A stretch of DNA of 64,000 nt from contig NZ_JBASBH010000035.1 in the NCBI RefSeq assembly GCF_049651025.1, positions 27,801 to 91,800 on the forward strand, given 5' to 3'. The stretch is from Parvibaculum sp049651025. Lineage in GTDB: Bacteria > Pseudomonadota > Alphaproteobacteria > Parvibaculales > Parvibaculaceae. The notes beneath the pieces are model-generated. The model searched no databases. It saw only the letters and a program-made list of their open reading frames with translations, and had not been told where the DNA came from. A program made the translations under genes and the position numbers. The first letter of the stretch is position 1. Each line of letters begins with the position of its first letter. Positions 1-8,539 of the stretch are shown here, piece by piece.

Positions 1-53
1 CGCTCGGTCCGATCGTCGAACACTTCTCGATGGTCAACGGCACGCTTTACTGA
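1..53 (+). CDS. kdpA: KdpA, K+-transporting ATPase subunit A (C-terminal end only)
   Basis: Only the last 16 codons and the TGA stop are in the window. They read LGPIVEHFSMVNGTLY, which resembles the C-terminus of KdpA, the membrane subunit that forms the K+ channel of the KdpFABC pump. kdpB starts 10 bases later and kdpC, kdpD and kdpE follow, which fixes the identity. The rest of the gene lies to the left of the window. Confidence 0.85.
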   Translation, partial: LGPIVEHFSMVNGTLY

Positions 54-62
54 GGAAAAATC

Positions 63-2147
63 ATGTCACTTGCTCATAACCCGGCAGCCAGCGAGAGTTC
101 CTCTCATCGCCTCAAAACGGCTTCGCTCTTCCGGGGCGATCTTGTCAGGCAGGCGATCATCGACTCCTTCGTGAAGCTCAGCCCGCGCACATTGGTCAAG
201 AACCCGGTCATGTTCGTGGTCGAGATCGTCGCCGCGCTGACAAGCGTTCTGCTGGTGCGCGATCTCGCCATCGGCGCGCATGTCGGCTTCACGGCGCAGA
301 TCGTCTTCTGGCTATGGTTTACCGTGCTGTTTGCAAACTTCGCTGAAGCCCTTGCCGAAGGACGCGGCAAGGCCCAGGCCGATGCGCTTCGCCGCACGCG
401 CTCTGAAGCCGTCGCCAAGCTTTTGCGGAAGAGCGGCGCCGGTTATGACATCGTCCCGGCAGCTCAGCTCAAGGTCGGCGACGTCGTGCTGGTCGAGGTG
501 AACGATCTTATCCCGAGCGACGGCGATGTCGTCGAGGGCGTCGCATCGGTTGACGAATCCGCCATCACCGGCGAATCCGCGCCTGTCATCCGCGAAAGCG
601 GCGGCGACCGCTCCGCCGTTACAGGCGGCACACGCGTGCTGTCGGACCAGATCAAGGTCCGCATTACCGCCGCACAGGGCTCGACCTTTCTCGACCGGAT
701 GATCCATCTCGTCGAAGGCGCCGCGCGGCAGAAGACGCCGAATGAAATAGCGCTCAACATCCTTCTCGTCGGCCTCACCATCATCTTCCTGTTCGCGACG
801 GTAACGATCCCGAGCTTTGTTTCCTATGCGGGCGGCACCGTGCCGGTCACGGTTCTCGTCGCGCTCTTTGTCACGCTCATCCCGACGACAATCGGCGCGC
901 TGCTTTCTGCCATCGGCATTGCGGGCATGGATCGCCTCGTGAAATTCAACGTGCTCGCCATGTCCGGCCGCGCCGTCGAGGCGGCAGGCGATGTCGATAC
1001 GCTGCTCCTCGACAAGACGGGCACCATCACGCTCGGCAATCGCGTCGCCAGCGAATTCGTGACCATGCCCGGCGTCAGCGCACAGGAGCTTGCCGATGCA
1101 GCGCAGCTTTCCTCTCTAAGCGACGAAACGCCGGAAGGCCGCTCCATCGTCATTCTCGCCAAGGAAAAATATGGCCTGCGCGGGCGCGAGCTTGCCAATC
1201 TCAACGCGAAGTTCATTCCCTTCTCGGCCCAGACACGCATGAGCGGCATCGACATTGACGGGCATCAGATCCGGAAAGGCGCCGCCGATGCGATATTGCA
1301 ATTCGTCGGCGTGAATGCTCCCAATGCCGTCGTACCGAAGGAATTCCAGCAGGTCGTCGACGGGATCGCTCGCGCGGGCGGAACGCCGCTCGCCGTGTCG
1401 AAAGATCACACTATCCTCGGCGTCATCCACCTCAAGGACATCGTCAAGGGCGGCATTCGCGAGCGTTTCGCGGCGCTGCGCCGGATGGGCATTCGCACCA
1501 TCATGATCACCGGCGACAACCCGCTGACGGCAGCCGCCATTGCGGCGGAATCGGGTGTTGACGATTTTCTCGCTCAGGCAACGCCCGAGGACAAGCTGCG
1601 CCTGATCCGCGAGGAACAGGCCAAGGGAAAGCTCGTCGCCATGTGCGGCGACGGCACCAATGACGCGCCCGCGCTTGCTCAGGCCGATGTCGGCGTCGCC
1701 ATGCAGACCGGCACGCAAGCCGCCCGCGAGGCCGGTAACATGATCGACCTCGACAGCGATCCGACAAAGCTCATCGAGATCGTCGCCATCGGCAAGCAAT
1801 TGCTGATGACGCGCGGCACGCTGACCACGTTTTCGATCGCCAACGATGTCGCAAAATATTTCGCGATCATCCCGGCCATGTTCGCGGCCTTCTATCCGGG
1901 CCTCGGCGTGCTCAACATCATGCATCTCTCGACCCCGCAAAGCGCGATCCTGTCGGCCATCATCTTCAATGCGCTCATCATCATCGCATTGATCCCGCTG
2001 GCACTCCGGGGCGTTCAGTACACGCCGCGCAGCGCCGCCGCCTTCCTGATCCGCAATCTGCTGATCTATGGCGCGGGCGGCATCATCGTTCCCTTCATCG
2101 GCATCAAGCTCATCGATCTCACCATCACGGCAATCGGTCTTGTCTGA
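63..2147 (+). CDS. kdpB: KdpB, P-type ATPase catalytic subunit of the K+ pump
   Basis: This 694-residue protein has the usual KdpB length (about 680-700). It is the ATP-hydrolysing membrane subunit of the high-affinity K+ uptake complex KdpFABC. The phosphorylated Asp of the DKTGTIT motif is about residue 317. The TGES actuator motif (about residue 170) and the GDGTNDAPAL hinge motif are both present, and hydrophobic segments flank the cytoplasmic domains. The ATG start is preceded by GAGGAAAAATC, a fair ribosome binding site. It sits between kdpA and kdpC with gaps of only about 10 bases, so it belongs to a single operon. Confidence 0.97.
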   Translation: MSLAHNPAASESSSHRLKTASLFRGDLVRQAIIDSFVKLSPRTLVKNPVMFVVEIVAALTSVLLVRDLAIGAHVGFTAQIVFWLWFTVLFANFAEALAEGRGKAQADALRRTRSEAVAKLLRKSGAGYDIVPAAQLKVGDVVLVEVNDLIPSDGDVVEGVASVDESAITGESAPVIRESGGDRSAVTGGTRVLSDQIKVRITAAQGSTFLDRMIHLVEGAARQKTPNEIALNILLVGLTIIFLFATVTIPSFVSYAGGTVPVTVLVALFVTLIPTTIGALLSAIGIAGMDRLVKFNVLAMSGRAVEAAGDVDTLLLDKTGTITLGNRVASEFVTMPGVSAQELADAAQLSSLSDETPEGRSIVILAKEKYGLRGRELANLNAKFIPFSAQTRMSGIDIDGHQIRKGAADAILQFVGVNAPNAVVPKEFQQVVDGIARAGGTPLAVSKDHTILGVIHLKDIVKGGIRERFAALRRMGIRTIMITGDNPLTAAAIAAESGVDDFLAQATPEDKLRLIREEQAKGKLVAMCGDGTNDAPALAQADVGVAMQTGTQAAREAGNMIDLDSDPTKLIEIVAIGKQLLMTRGTLTTFSIANDVAKYFAIIPAMFAAFYPGLGVLNIMHLSTPQSAILSAIIFNALIIIALIPLALRGVQYTPRSAAAFLIRNLLIYGAGGIIVPFIGIKLIDLTITAIGLV

Positions 2148-2156
2148 GGAAAAGCC

Positions 2157-2756
2157 ATGTTGAAAGAAATCCGCCCTGCCATCATCCTCACGCTGCTGCT
2201 CACGCTGCTCCTCGGCCTTGCCTATCCGCTCGGCATGACGCGCCTTGCCGGAATGTTCTTTCCTCATCAGGCATCAGGCAGCCTCATCGTGAAGAACGGC
2301 GCCGTCATCGGCTCCGAAATCATCGGCCAGACCTTCTCGAGCGCGAAATATTTCCATAGCCGCCCCTCGGCGACGACAGGGACCGACGACAAGGGCAACA
2401 CCATTGCGCTCCCCAACAACGCCGCCAATTCGATGGGCTCCAATCTCGGGCCGACCAGCAAGGCCTTGATGGAGCGCATCAGGGGCGACGTTGAAAAGCT
2501 GAAAGCCGAAAACCCCGGCGCGGCCATTCCCGTCGACATGGTGACGACCTCGGCAAGCGGTTTCGACCCCGACATCACGCCCGCAGCCGCCCTCTTTCAG
2601 GTGCCCCGCGTCGCCAAGGCCCGGAATCTCGATCAGGCCAAGGTGGAAGCCCTCGTCAACCAGTTCACGAAACCGCGAACGCTGGGTATCATTGGCGAAC
2701 CAGCGGTCAACGTCCTGAAGCTCAACATGGCTCTGGATGCCGCAACGGCGGGATGA
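2157..2756 (+). CDS. kdpC: KdpC, K+-transporting ATPase subunit C
   Basis: This 199-residue protein has one N-terminal membrane helix (about residues 8-30) and an external domain carrying typical KdpC segments such as GQTFSSAKYFHSRPSA and the conserved Asn-rich region NNAANSMGSNLGPTS. KdpC is the accessory subunit that stabilises the KdpA-KdpB complex. The start follows a GAGGAAAAGCC ribosome binding site 9 bases after the kdpB stop. kdpD begins 23 bases downstream, so the structural and regulatory genes are probably one transcript. Confidence 0.96.
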   Translation: MLKEIRPAIILTLLLTLLLGLAYPLGMTRLAGMFFPHQASGSLIVKNGAVIGSEIIGQTFSSAKYFHSRPSATTGTDDKGNTIALPNNAANSMGSNLGPTSKALMERIRGDVEKLKAENPGAAIPVDMVTTSASGFDPDITPAAALFQVPRVAKARNLDQAKVEALVNQFTKPRTLGIIGEPAVNVLKLNMALDAATAG

Positions 2757-2779
2757 ACGCGTTGACCCGACAGGCATAG

Positions 2780-5482
2780 ATGGCAAGCATCGACCAGACG
2801 GCGAGACGACCCACTCCCGAAGCCTTGCTGGAACAGGCGGCGACGGAAGGGCGCGGCAAACTCAAGATCTTCCTCGGCGCTGCGCCCGGCGTCGGCAAGA
2901 CATATGAGATGCTGAGCTCCGGCGCCCAGCGCCAGAGAGAAGGCGTCGACGTCGTCATAGGCATCGTTGAAACGCATGGCCGCGCGGAAACCGAAAATCT
3001 GACGCGCGGCCTTGAAACGCTGCCCCGCGGCCGCATCGCCTACAAGGGCCGCATTCTCGAAGAGATGGACATCGATGCGGTTCTCGCGCGCCGTCCTTCG
3101 CTCGTTCTCGTTGACGAGCTTGCGCATACGAACGCGCCCGGCTCGCGCCACCCCAAGCGCTATCAGGACGTCGAGGAGCTGCTCGATGCGGGCATCGACG
3201 TCTATACGACGCTCAACGTGCAGCATGTCGAGAGCCTCAACGACGTCGTGGCGCAGATCACGCGCATCCGGGTTCGCGAGACCGTGCCGGATTCGATCAT
3301 CGACCGTGCCGACGAGATCGAGGTCATCGACGTCACGCCGCAAGAGCTGATCCAGCGGCTGCATGAAGGCAAGGTCTATGTGCGCGACGCGGCGCAGCGC
3401 GCGCTGAAGCATTATTTCTCTCCCGGCAATCTGACGGCGCTGCGCGAACTCGCCCTCAGGCGCACGGCGCAGCGCGTCGACGAGCAGATGCTGAGCTATA
3501 TGCGCGCGCATGCGATTGCGGGACCCTGGGCGACGGATGAACGCCTCCTCGTCTGCATCGATGGCGGCCCGGCCTCCACCGGCCTCGTGCGCTACGCGCG
3601 GCGCTCCGCCGACCGGCTGCGCTGCAACTGGGCGGCGATCCATGTCGAAACGCTCGGCCATATTCCGGTGAGCGAGGCAGAGCGCGACAGGTTGAGCGAG
3701 GCGCTGCGTCTCGCCGAGACGCTGGGTGGCGAGGCCGTCACGCTTTCCAACGATCACGTTGCCGACGCGATCCTTGCCTATGCGCGCGAGAGCAATGCGA
3801 CCCAGATCGTCCTCGGGCGGCCGCATGGCACCCGCTGGTTCGCGGCCTTTCGGCCCAACGTCACCAGCAATCTCATTCGCAATGCCGGGCAGATCGGCAT
3901 TCATGTCGTGCCGGGCGATTCCGGCCCGGCAGAAAAAACCATCCGCACGCGCGTCGCGGGTGAAGGCGTTGACCTGATGCCTTATGCAATGAGCACGTTG
4001 ACCGTCGGCGCGGCAATCGGCCTGGGCCGCCTCATCCATGTCATCACGCCGCTTCCCAATATCTCGCTGGTTTTCCTCGCCGCGATCCTCTTCACCGCCG
4101 TCAATTACGGGCTCTGGCCCTCGCTCTATGCGTCGCTGATCAGCACCCTCGCCTATAATTTCTTTTTTCTCGCACCGCTTTACACCTTCACCATCGCGGA
4201 CCCGGCAAATATTCTCGCCCTCATCTTCTTCACCATCGTTGCGGTTCTCACCAGCAATCTGACGGCACGCACGCGGCGCCAGATCGTCGTTGCCCAAACG
4301 CGCGTCAAGACGACGACGGACCTCAATTCCTTCAGCCGCAAGCTTGCCGGCATCAATGACCTCGACGATCTGCTCTGGGCGGCGTCCTTCCAGATCGCCT
4401 CCATGCTGAAACTGCGCGTCGTCTTCCTCTTTCCCGCCGACGGCCATATGAGCGTCGCCGCAGCCTATCCGCCGGAAGATGTCGCGGATGACGCGGACCT
4501 CGCCGCCGCGCGCTGGGCCTTCGACCATCAGCGCCCGGCGGGCCGCAGTTCGGACACGCTGCCCGGCGCCAAGCGCCTCTTCCTGCCGATCAAGACCGCG
4601 ACCGGTATGCTCGCGGTCGTCGGCCTCGACCGCGAAGCGCCCGGCCCGCTTTTCACTGCCGATGAGCGACGGCTTCTTGATGCGTTGCTCGACCAGATCG
4701 CGGTTTCCATCGAGCGCATCAGGCTTGCCGAGGATATCGACAATGCGCGTGTGATGAGCGAAACGGAGCGGTTGCGCGGCGCCCTTCTCACCTCCATCTC
4801 ACACGACCTCAGAACGCCGCTCGCCTCGATCATCGGCGCGGTCTCGAGCCTCAGAAGTTATTTCGACCAGTATGATGCGAAGCAGCGCACGGACCTCATT
4901 GCGACCATCGAGGACGAGGCCGAACGCCTCAATCGCTTTGTCGGCAATCTGCTCGACATCACGCGCCTCGAATCCGGCGCACTCAACATTCGCACCGACC
5001 GGGTGGAGATCGGCGAACTCATCGAAACGGCGCTGCGCCGCGCCGCACGCATGCTCGCAAAGCATCGCGTGGAGGTCGCGCTCTCGCCTGACCTTCCACC
5101 CGTCCGCGCCGATGCCGTTCTGCTGGAACAGGTGATCTTCAATCTGCTCGACAATGCCGCAAAATATTCGCCGCCGGGCAGTCTTGTCCGCATCGGCGCC
5201 GAGCATGCCCATAGCGAGATTCTTATCCGCGTGACCGATGAAGGCGAAGGCATACCGCCCGACGAGATCGATCTCATCTTCGACAAGTTCCATCGCGTAC
5301 GCGCAGGCGATCAGCGCCCGGCCGGAACGGGGCTTGGCCTCGCCGTCTGTCGCGGTTTCGTGGAAGCGTTCGGGGGGCACATCACCGCCGCCAACCGCGC
5401 CGACCGCCACGGCGCACAGTTCACCATCGCGCTGCCTGTGGGCCCGCTCGATGCATCAGACAAGGCAAGATATCAGGCATGA
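2780..5482 (+). CDS. kdpD: KdpD, osmosensitive K+ sensor histidine kinase
   Basis: This 900-residue protein is of normal KdpD length. Domain order: an N-terminal KdpD nucleotide-binding domain (about residues 25-235, P-loop GAAPGVGKT), a Usp-like domain (about 250-375), four membrane helices of the DUF4118 type (about 395-500), a GAF-like region (about 520-640), then a HisKA domain whose SHDLRTPLAS motif has its phospho-acceptor His at about 675, and a C-terminal HATPase domain (N box NLLDNAAKYS, G box TGLGLAV). It senses low K+ or osmotic stress and phosphorylates KdpE. Its last codons overlap the start of kdpE by 4 bases, which suggests translational coupling. Confidence 0.97.
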   Translation: MASIDQTARRPTPEALLEQAATEGRGKLKIFLGAAPGVGKTYEMLSSGAQRQREGVDVVIGIVETHGRAETENLTRGLETLPRGRIAYKGRILEEMDIDAVLARRPSLVLVDELAHTNAPGSRHPKRYQDVEELLDAGIDVYTTLNVQHVESLNDVVAQITRIRVRETVPDSIIDRADEIEVIDVTPQELIQRLHEGKVYVRDAAQRALKHYFSPGNLTALRELALRRTAQRVDEQMLSYMRAHAIAGPWATDERLLVCIDGGPASTGLVRYARRSADRLRCNWAAIHVETLGHIPVSEAERDRLSEALRLAETLGGEAVTLSNDHVADAILAYARESNATQIVLGRPHGTRWFAAFRPNVTSNLIRNAGQIGIHVVPGDSGPAEKTIRTRVAGEGVDLMPYAMSTLTVGAAIGLGRLIHVITPLPNISLVFLAAILFTAVNYGLWPSLYASLISTLAYNFFFLAPLYTFTIADPANILALIFFTIVAVLTSNLTARTRRQIVVAQTRVKTTTDLNSFSRKLAGINDLDDLLWAASFQIASMLKLRVVFLFPADGHMSVAAAYPPEDVADDADLAAARWAFDHQRPAGRSSDTLPGAKRLFLPIKTATGMLAVVGLDREAPGPLFTADERRLLDALLDQIAVSIERIRLAEDIDNARVMSETERLRGALLTSISHDLRTPLASIIGAVSSLRSYFDQYDAKQRTDLIATIEDEAERLNRFVGNLLDITRLESGALNIRTDRVEIGELIETALRRAARMLAKHRVEVALSPDLPPVRADAVLLEQVIFNLLDNAAKYSPPGSLVRIGAEHAHSEILIRVTDEGEGIPPDEIDLIFDKFHRVRAGDQRPAGTGLGLAVCRGFVEAFGGHITAANRADRHGAQFTIALPVGPLDASDKARYQA

Positions 5483-6168
5483 GTGCATCGACGCATATTC
5501 TCATCGTCGACGATGAACCGCAGATCCGACGCTTCCTGCGCACCAGCCTCGGCGCGCAGGGCTATCGCCTGTCTGAAGCGGCGACCGCCGCCGAGGCGCA
5601 AGCGATGGCGGCGAAAGACGAACCCGACCTCGTCATTCTCGATCTCGGCCTTCCCGACGGCGACGGATTTTCAGTGATCGAGACGTTGCGTGCACATTCG
5701 CATGTTCCGATCATCGTGCTGTCGGTACGCAGCGACGAGCAGGGCAAGGTCCGCGCACTCGATCTCGGTGCCGACGACTATGTGACGAAGCCCTTCGGCA
5801 TGGAGGAACTGGTTGCGCGCGTGCGCACGGCCCTGCGTCACAAACTTCAGGTGCAGGGCGAAGCGCCGATCTTCCGCAGCGGCGATCTCACCGCCGATCT
5901 TGTGCGTCGCCTCATCACTGTTGGTGGCCGGGAAATAAAACTTTCCGCGAAGGAATATGATCTCCTGCGCATTCTCATCATGCATGCAGGCAAGGTGCTG
6001 ACGCATGGCTTCCTGCTGCGCGAAGTCTGGGGCCCGGCGCATACGGAAGACGTGCAATATCTCCGCGTCTATATTCGCCAGCTCCGCGAAAAACTCGAAG
6101 CCGATCCCACCTTGCCGCAATTAATTCTCACCGAGACAGGCGTGGGCTACCGGCTGCGAGCGGAGTGA
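5479..6168 (+). CDS. kdpE: KdpE, response regulator of the kdp operon
   Basis: This 229-residue OmpR/PhoB-type response regulator has a receiver domain (acidic pair D11-D12, phospho-acceptor D55 in VILDLGLPDGDG, conserved Lys in DYVTKPFG) and a C-terminal winged helix DNA-binding domain (about residues 130-228, with HEAD-type residues such as LRVYIRQLREKLE). It is the partner of KdpD and activates kdpFABC transcription. The ATG overlaps the kdpD stop. Its own TGA stop overlaps a GTG start of the following frame (GTGA), so that frame would be translationally coupled. Confidence 0.97.
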   Translation: MSASTHILIVDDEPQIRRFLRTSLGAQGYRLSEAATAAEAQAMAAKDEPDLVILDLGLPDGDGFSVIETLRAHSHVPIIVLSVRSDEQGKVRALDLGADDYVTKPFGMEELVARVRTALRHKLQVQGEAPIFRSGDLTADLVRRLITVGGREIKLSAKEYDLLRILIMHAGKVLTHGFLLREVWGPAHTEDVQYLRVYIRQLREKLEADPTLPQLILTETGVGYRLRAE

Positions 6169-6884
6169 CGAACGGCATTCAACAGATCATCGTCAGCGGC
6201 GCCATCTCCAATGCGCCCTCCATCCGGCTCGCTCCCGGCCAGTCCCTGCGTGGCGAAGATGACGGAGCTTCCATCACCTTCACCCTGGGCAAAGACGGCG
6301 TTCAGCTTTCATCCGACAATCGCGTCCACAACATCCATCTCAAGACCTCAGTGGGCAAGTGCGCGATCCTCAACGACACCGCTGTTGCGAGCTTTGGGCG
6401 GATCGAACTGCGCGGCGTCACGACGACCGGTCGCGTCCAGATTCTGGCGCGCGACGCGGTGCGCGGCGGCCATGTCGACGTGAACGGCCACTACACCCCC
6501 GCCACCAAGGCGGACGTCGCCGCCGAGCGCGCCTATATGGTCGATCTGCATCAGCAGGTGCTCAACCTCGTGCGATCCGGCCAGTCATGGGACGAACTCT
6601 ATCGCAACGTCCACTTCAGCAACGATGGCAAAAAATGGATTGCCTTCGACAGCGTCCGTCCCAAATCAAAATTGCCCAAGCGCCACGCGACGTACGGCAT
6701 CCGTATCGGTTGGTTCGTGACCGACTTTGTGAGCGGGTGCAGGTACCTCCTGCACAGTATTGGTCACCTTGCCGATGCCGGTGACTTCCACTTCGACCAC
6801 GTCGCCCGGATTCATGGGGCGCGAATTTGCGGGTGTGCCTGTGAGCACGATGTCGCCCGGCAGAAAGGTGATGTGTCGCGATAG
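6165..6884 (+). pseudogene. Beta-helix-like ORF coupled to kdpE, probably truncated or chimeric
   Basis: The reading frame of 239 codons starts with GTG overlapping the kdpE stop by 4 bases. Residues 1 to about 108 are rich in short beta strands with regular Gly/Asn turns (for example SIRLAPGQSLRG and GRIELRGVTTTGRV) and look like turns of a parallel beta-helix. At about residue 110 the character changes to an amphipathic helix (AAERAYMVDLHQQVLNLVR), a segment that reminds me, from memory only, of C-terminal ends of some metallo-beta-lactamase-fold hydrolases. The last 70 or so codons, from 6666, lie antisense to the FAH-family gene and look like non-coding sequence. I read it as the remnant of one or two genes joined by deletion. 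It could instead be an intact but unfamiliar protein. I assign no function. Confidence 0.45.
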
Positions 6885-7496
6885 ATCGGCGAAGATGTAA
6901 TCGATCGGGAAGGTCATGTCGCTGACCGGCCCGTCCTGCACCACCTTGCCGTTAATGTAGGTGCGCACGCTCTCCTTGCGGATATCGACACCCCTGACGA
7001 TGCCGGGGCCAATCGGACAAAAACCGTCCTGGCCCTTCACCCGCAGCATCGAGCCTGCATCCGTGTCGCGAAAATCTTGCGCACCGACATCGTTGGCCGG
7101 AGCAAAACCCGCGAGATGATCCCAGACATCCTCGCGCGCAATATTGCGCATCGGCTTGCCGACGATCGCCGCGATCTCGCCCTCATAGTTGAGATATTTG
7201 CAGTTCGCGGGCCGATTCAGAAAGCCGCGATGGGAATTGAGCGTCGTCAGCGGCTTCTGGAAATAGGTCGGCGTCACCAGCGGCGGAGCCTTGAACTCGG
7301 CGCGACGAGAGTCGTAGTTCAAATGGATGCAGATGATCTTGGTCGGATCGCAAGGCGGAAGGTAAACAGCATCGGCGTCGGCAACCGTGCGTCCATCGCC
7401 GAGCCGCAGCCAGTCTCCTTCGGGACGCACCCATTTCGGCGTTCCTTCGTGAAGGATACGGCGCCATTCCTCGCGGGGACCATTCAGAACCGACAT
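6666..7496 (-). CDS. FAH-family isomerase/decarboxylase (HpaG-like)
   Basis: This 276-residue protein has the fumarylacetoacetate hydrolase fold. It carries the metal-binding pattern YEGEIAAIVGK (Glu pair) and the C-terminal DIVLTGTP motif. In a homoprotocatechuate meta-cleavage pathway this family isomerises and decarboxylates the C8 or C7 dioates between the dehydrogenase and hydratase steps (HpaG/HpcE type), which fits its neighbours. It is the last gene of the minus-strand part of the cluster. A GGGAGAA ribosome binding site precedes the ATG. The C-terminus extends about 25 residues beyond the usual family end and overlaps a plus-strand frame by 219 bases, so the tail may be a by-product of a nearby rearrangement. 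The exact substrate is uncertain. Confidence 0.82.
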   Translation of the reverse strand: MSVLNGPREEWRRILHEGTPKWVRPEGDWLRLGDGRTVADADAVYLPPCDPTKIICIHLNYDSRRAEFKAPPLVTPTYFQKPLTTLNSHRGFLNRPANCKYLNYEGEIAAIVGKPMRNIAREDVWDHLAGFAPANDVGAQDFRDTDAGSMLRVKGQDGFCPIGPGIVRGVDIRKESVRTYINGKVVQDGPVSDMTFPIDYIFADLSRHITFLPGDIVLTGTPANSRPMNPGDVVEVEVTGIGKVTNTVQEVPAPAHKVGHEPTDTDAVRRVALGQF

Positions 7497-7530
7497 TCAT
7501 TTCTCCCGTTCATTTTCTGATTTGGATTCA

Positions 7531-7561
7531 GCCGGGGAGCTGATCCAGCAAGCTCCCCGGC
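7531..7561. repeat. Perfect stem-loop inside the minus-strand catabolic operon
   Basis: GCCGGGGAGCT and AGCTCCCCGGC form a perfect 11-bp stem with a 9-base loop. It sits in the 120-base gap between the dioxygenase and the FAH-family gene. No T-run follows on either strand, so it is not a simple intrinsic terminator. It could stabilise or process the mRNA, or attenuate the last gene. Confidence 0.6.
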
Positions 7562-7616
7562 AATGCTCGCCGCCCATACTCTGGGGAAGCGGCGGACATG
7601 GTCGATCTCGTCGCCG

Positions 7617-8531
7617 CTATTCGGCAGCGGTCTCCATGATGCCCTTCATGACACCGGCGACGGGCTCGTGCCCGTAGGTGTCGCGCTGGTAATATTCAGA
7701 CTGATGCGTCGCGGGACGGGCGCCCCAACCAATTTCACACATCCAGCCCGAGGGGTTCATGAAATAGAACGAATACATATGATCGTTGGCATGACGCCCC
7801 GGCGCGATCGCGACGGGAACGTCGTTCTGCCGCACAATTTCGTAAGCGAGACCGACGTCGTCGAAACTCTCCACCTCGATCATCAGGTGGTTGATCCGCT
7901 TGGTGCCGGGCGGGCCGAAAGCGATCGTGTGATCGCGGCTGTTGCAATGCATGAACATGAGTTCGGCTGGCCGAGGAAGGCCCGGAAAGGGAATCTTGTA
8001 TTCGATGCCACCGCGCATGCCGAGCAGCTTGTAGAATTCGTACGTCTTCTCAAGGCCGACCGTCTCGCGCTGGATCAGATGTCCTAGCCCGCCATCGCCG
8101 GTTTTGAACTTGCCATGCATCCGCCGCCCCGGATGAAACGGCTTGTCGAGCTGGAGCTGCGGCCCGTGAAAAATTTCGAGCGGATAGCCGCTGGCATCCT
8201 CGAACTTCATCAGCTCAAGGACACGGCGATCGTCAGCTTCCTCCGGTGTGCCGATGCGGACTTTCACGCCGGCATCTGAAAGCTGTTTCTGCATCTGACG
8301 AAATTCCTCGACGCCCGCGACGCGGAATCCGAGATAGTCGACATCGTCATGGCCGTTTTCCTCGACGATGAATCGATGATGCCAATAATCCATGCGGAAA
8401 TAGCAGCGACCCGCCTCGCCTTCATCGACCACTTCCAGTCCGAGTATCCGGGAAGCGTAGTCCTTCCATTTATCGAGGCTCTTGACGCCGAGCCCCATGT
8501 AGCCAAGCTCCGTGACCTGCACCATGCCCAT
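7617..8531 (-). CDS. Type I extradiol (VOC-fold) ring-cleavage dioxygenase
   Basis: This 304-residue two-domain VOC protein matches the BphC/HsaC-like class of Fe(II) extradiol dioxygenases. The metal ligands are H151 (GGLGHLIQ), H215 (RINHLMIE) and E266 (WMCEIGWG). Second-shell residues H201, H247 and Y256 are spaced as in BphC. It should open a catechol ring next to the two hydroxyls. Its position between a semialdehyde dehydrogenase and HpaB-like and HpaG-like genes suggests 3,4-dihydroxyphenylacetate or a related catechol as substrate, but the sequence type is closer to bicyclic-catechol enzymes, so the substrate is open. A GGGGAGGA ribosome binding site precedes the ATG. The dehydrogenase stop is 8 bases upstream. 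Confidence 0.87.
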   Translation of the reverse strand: MGMVQVTELGYMGLGVKSLDKWKDYASRILGLEVVDEGEAGRCYFRMDYWHHRFIVEENGHDDVDYLGFRVAGVEEFRQMQKQLSDAGVKVRIGTPEEADDRRVLELMKFEDASGYPLEIFHGPQLQLDKPFHPGRRMHGKFKTGDGGLGHLIQRETVGLEKTYEFYKLLGMRGGIEYKIPFPGLPRPAELMFMHCNSRDHTIAFGPPGTKRINHLMIEVESFDDVGLAYEIVRQNDVPVAIAPGRHANDHMYSFYFMNPSGWMCEIGWGARPATHQSEYYQRDTYGHEPVAGVMKGIMETAAE

Positions 8532-8539
8532 TCCTCCCC

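Noticed and set aside
1116..2267. Minus-strand open frame opposite kdpB
   Set aside because: Antisense to a clear P-type ATPase gene, charged low-complexity protein without a family.
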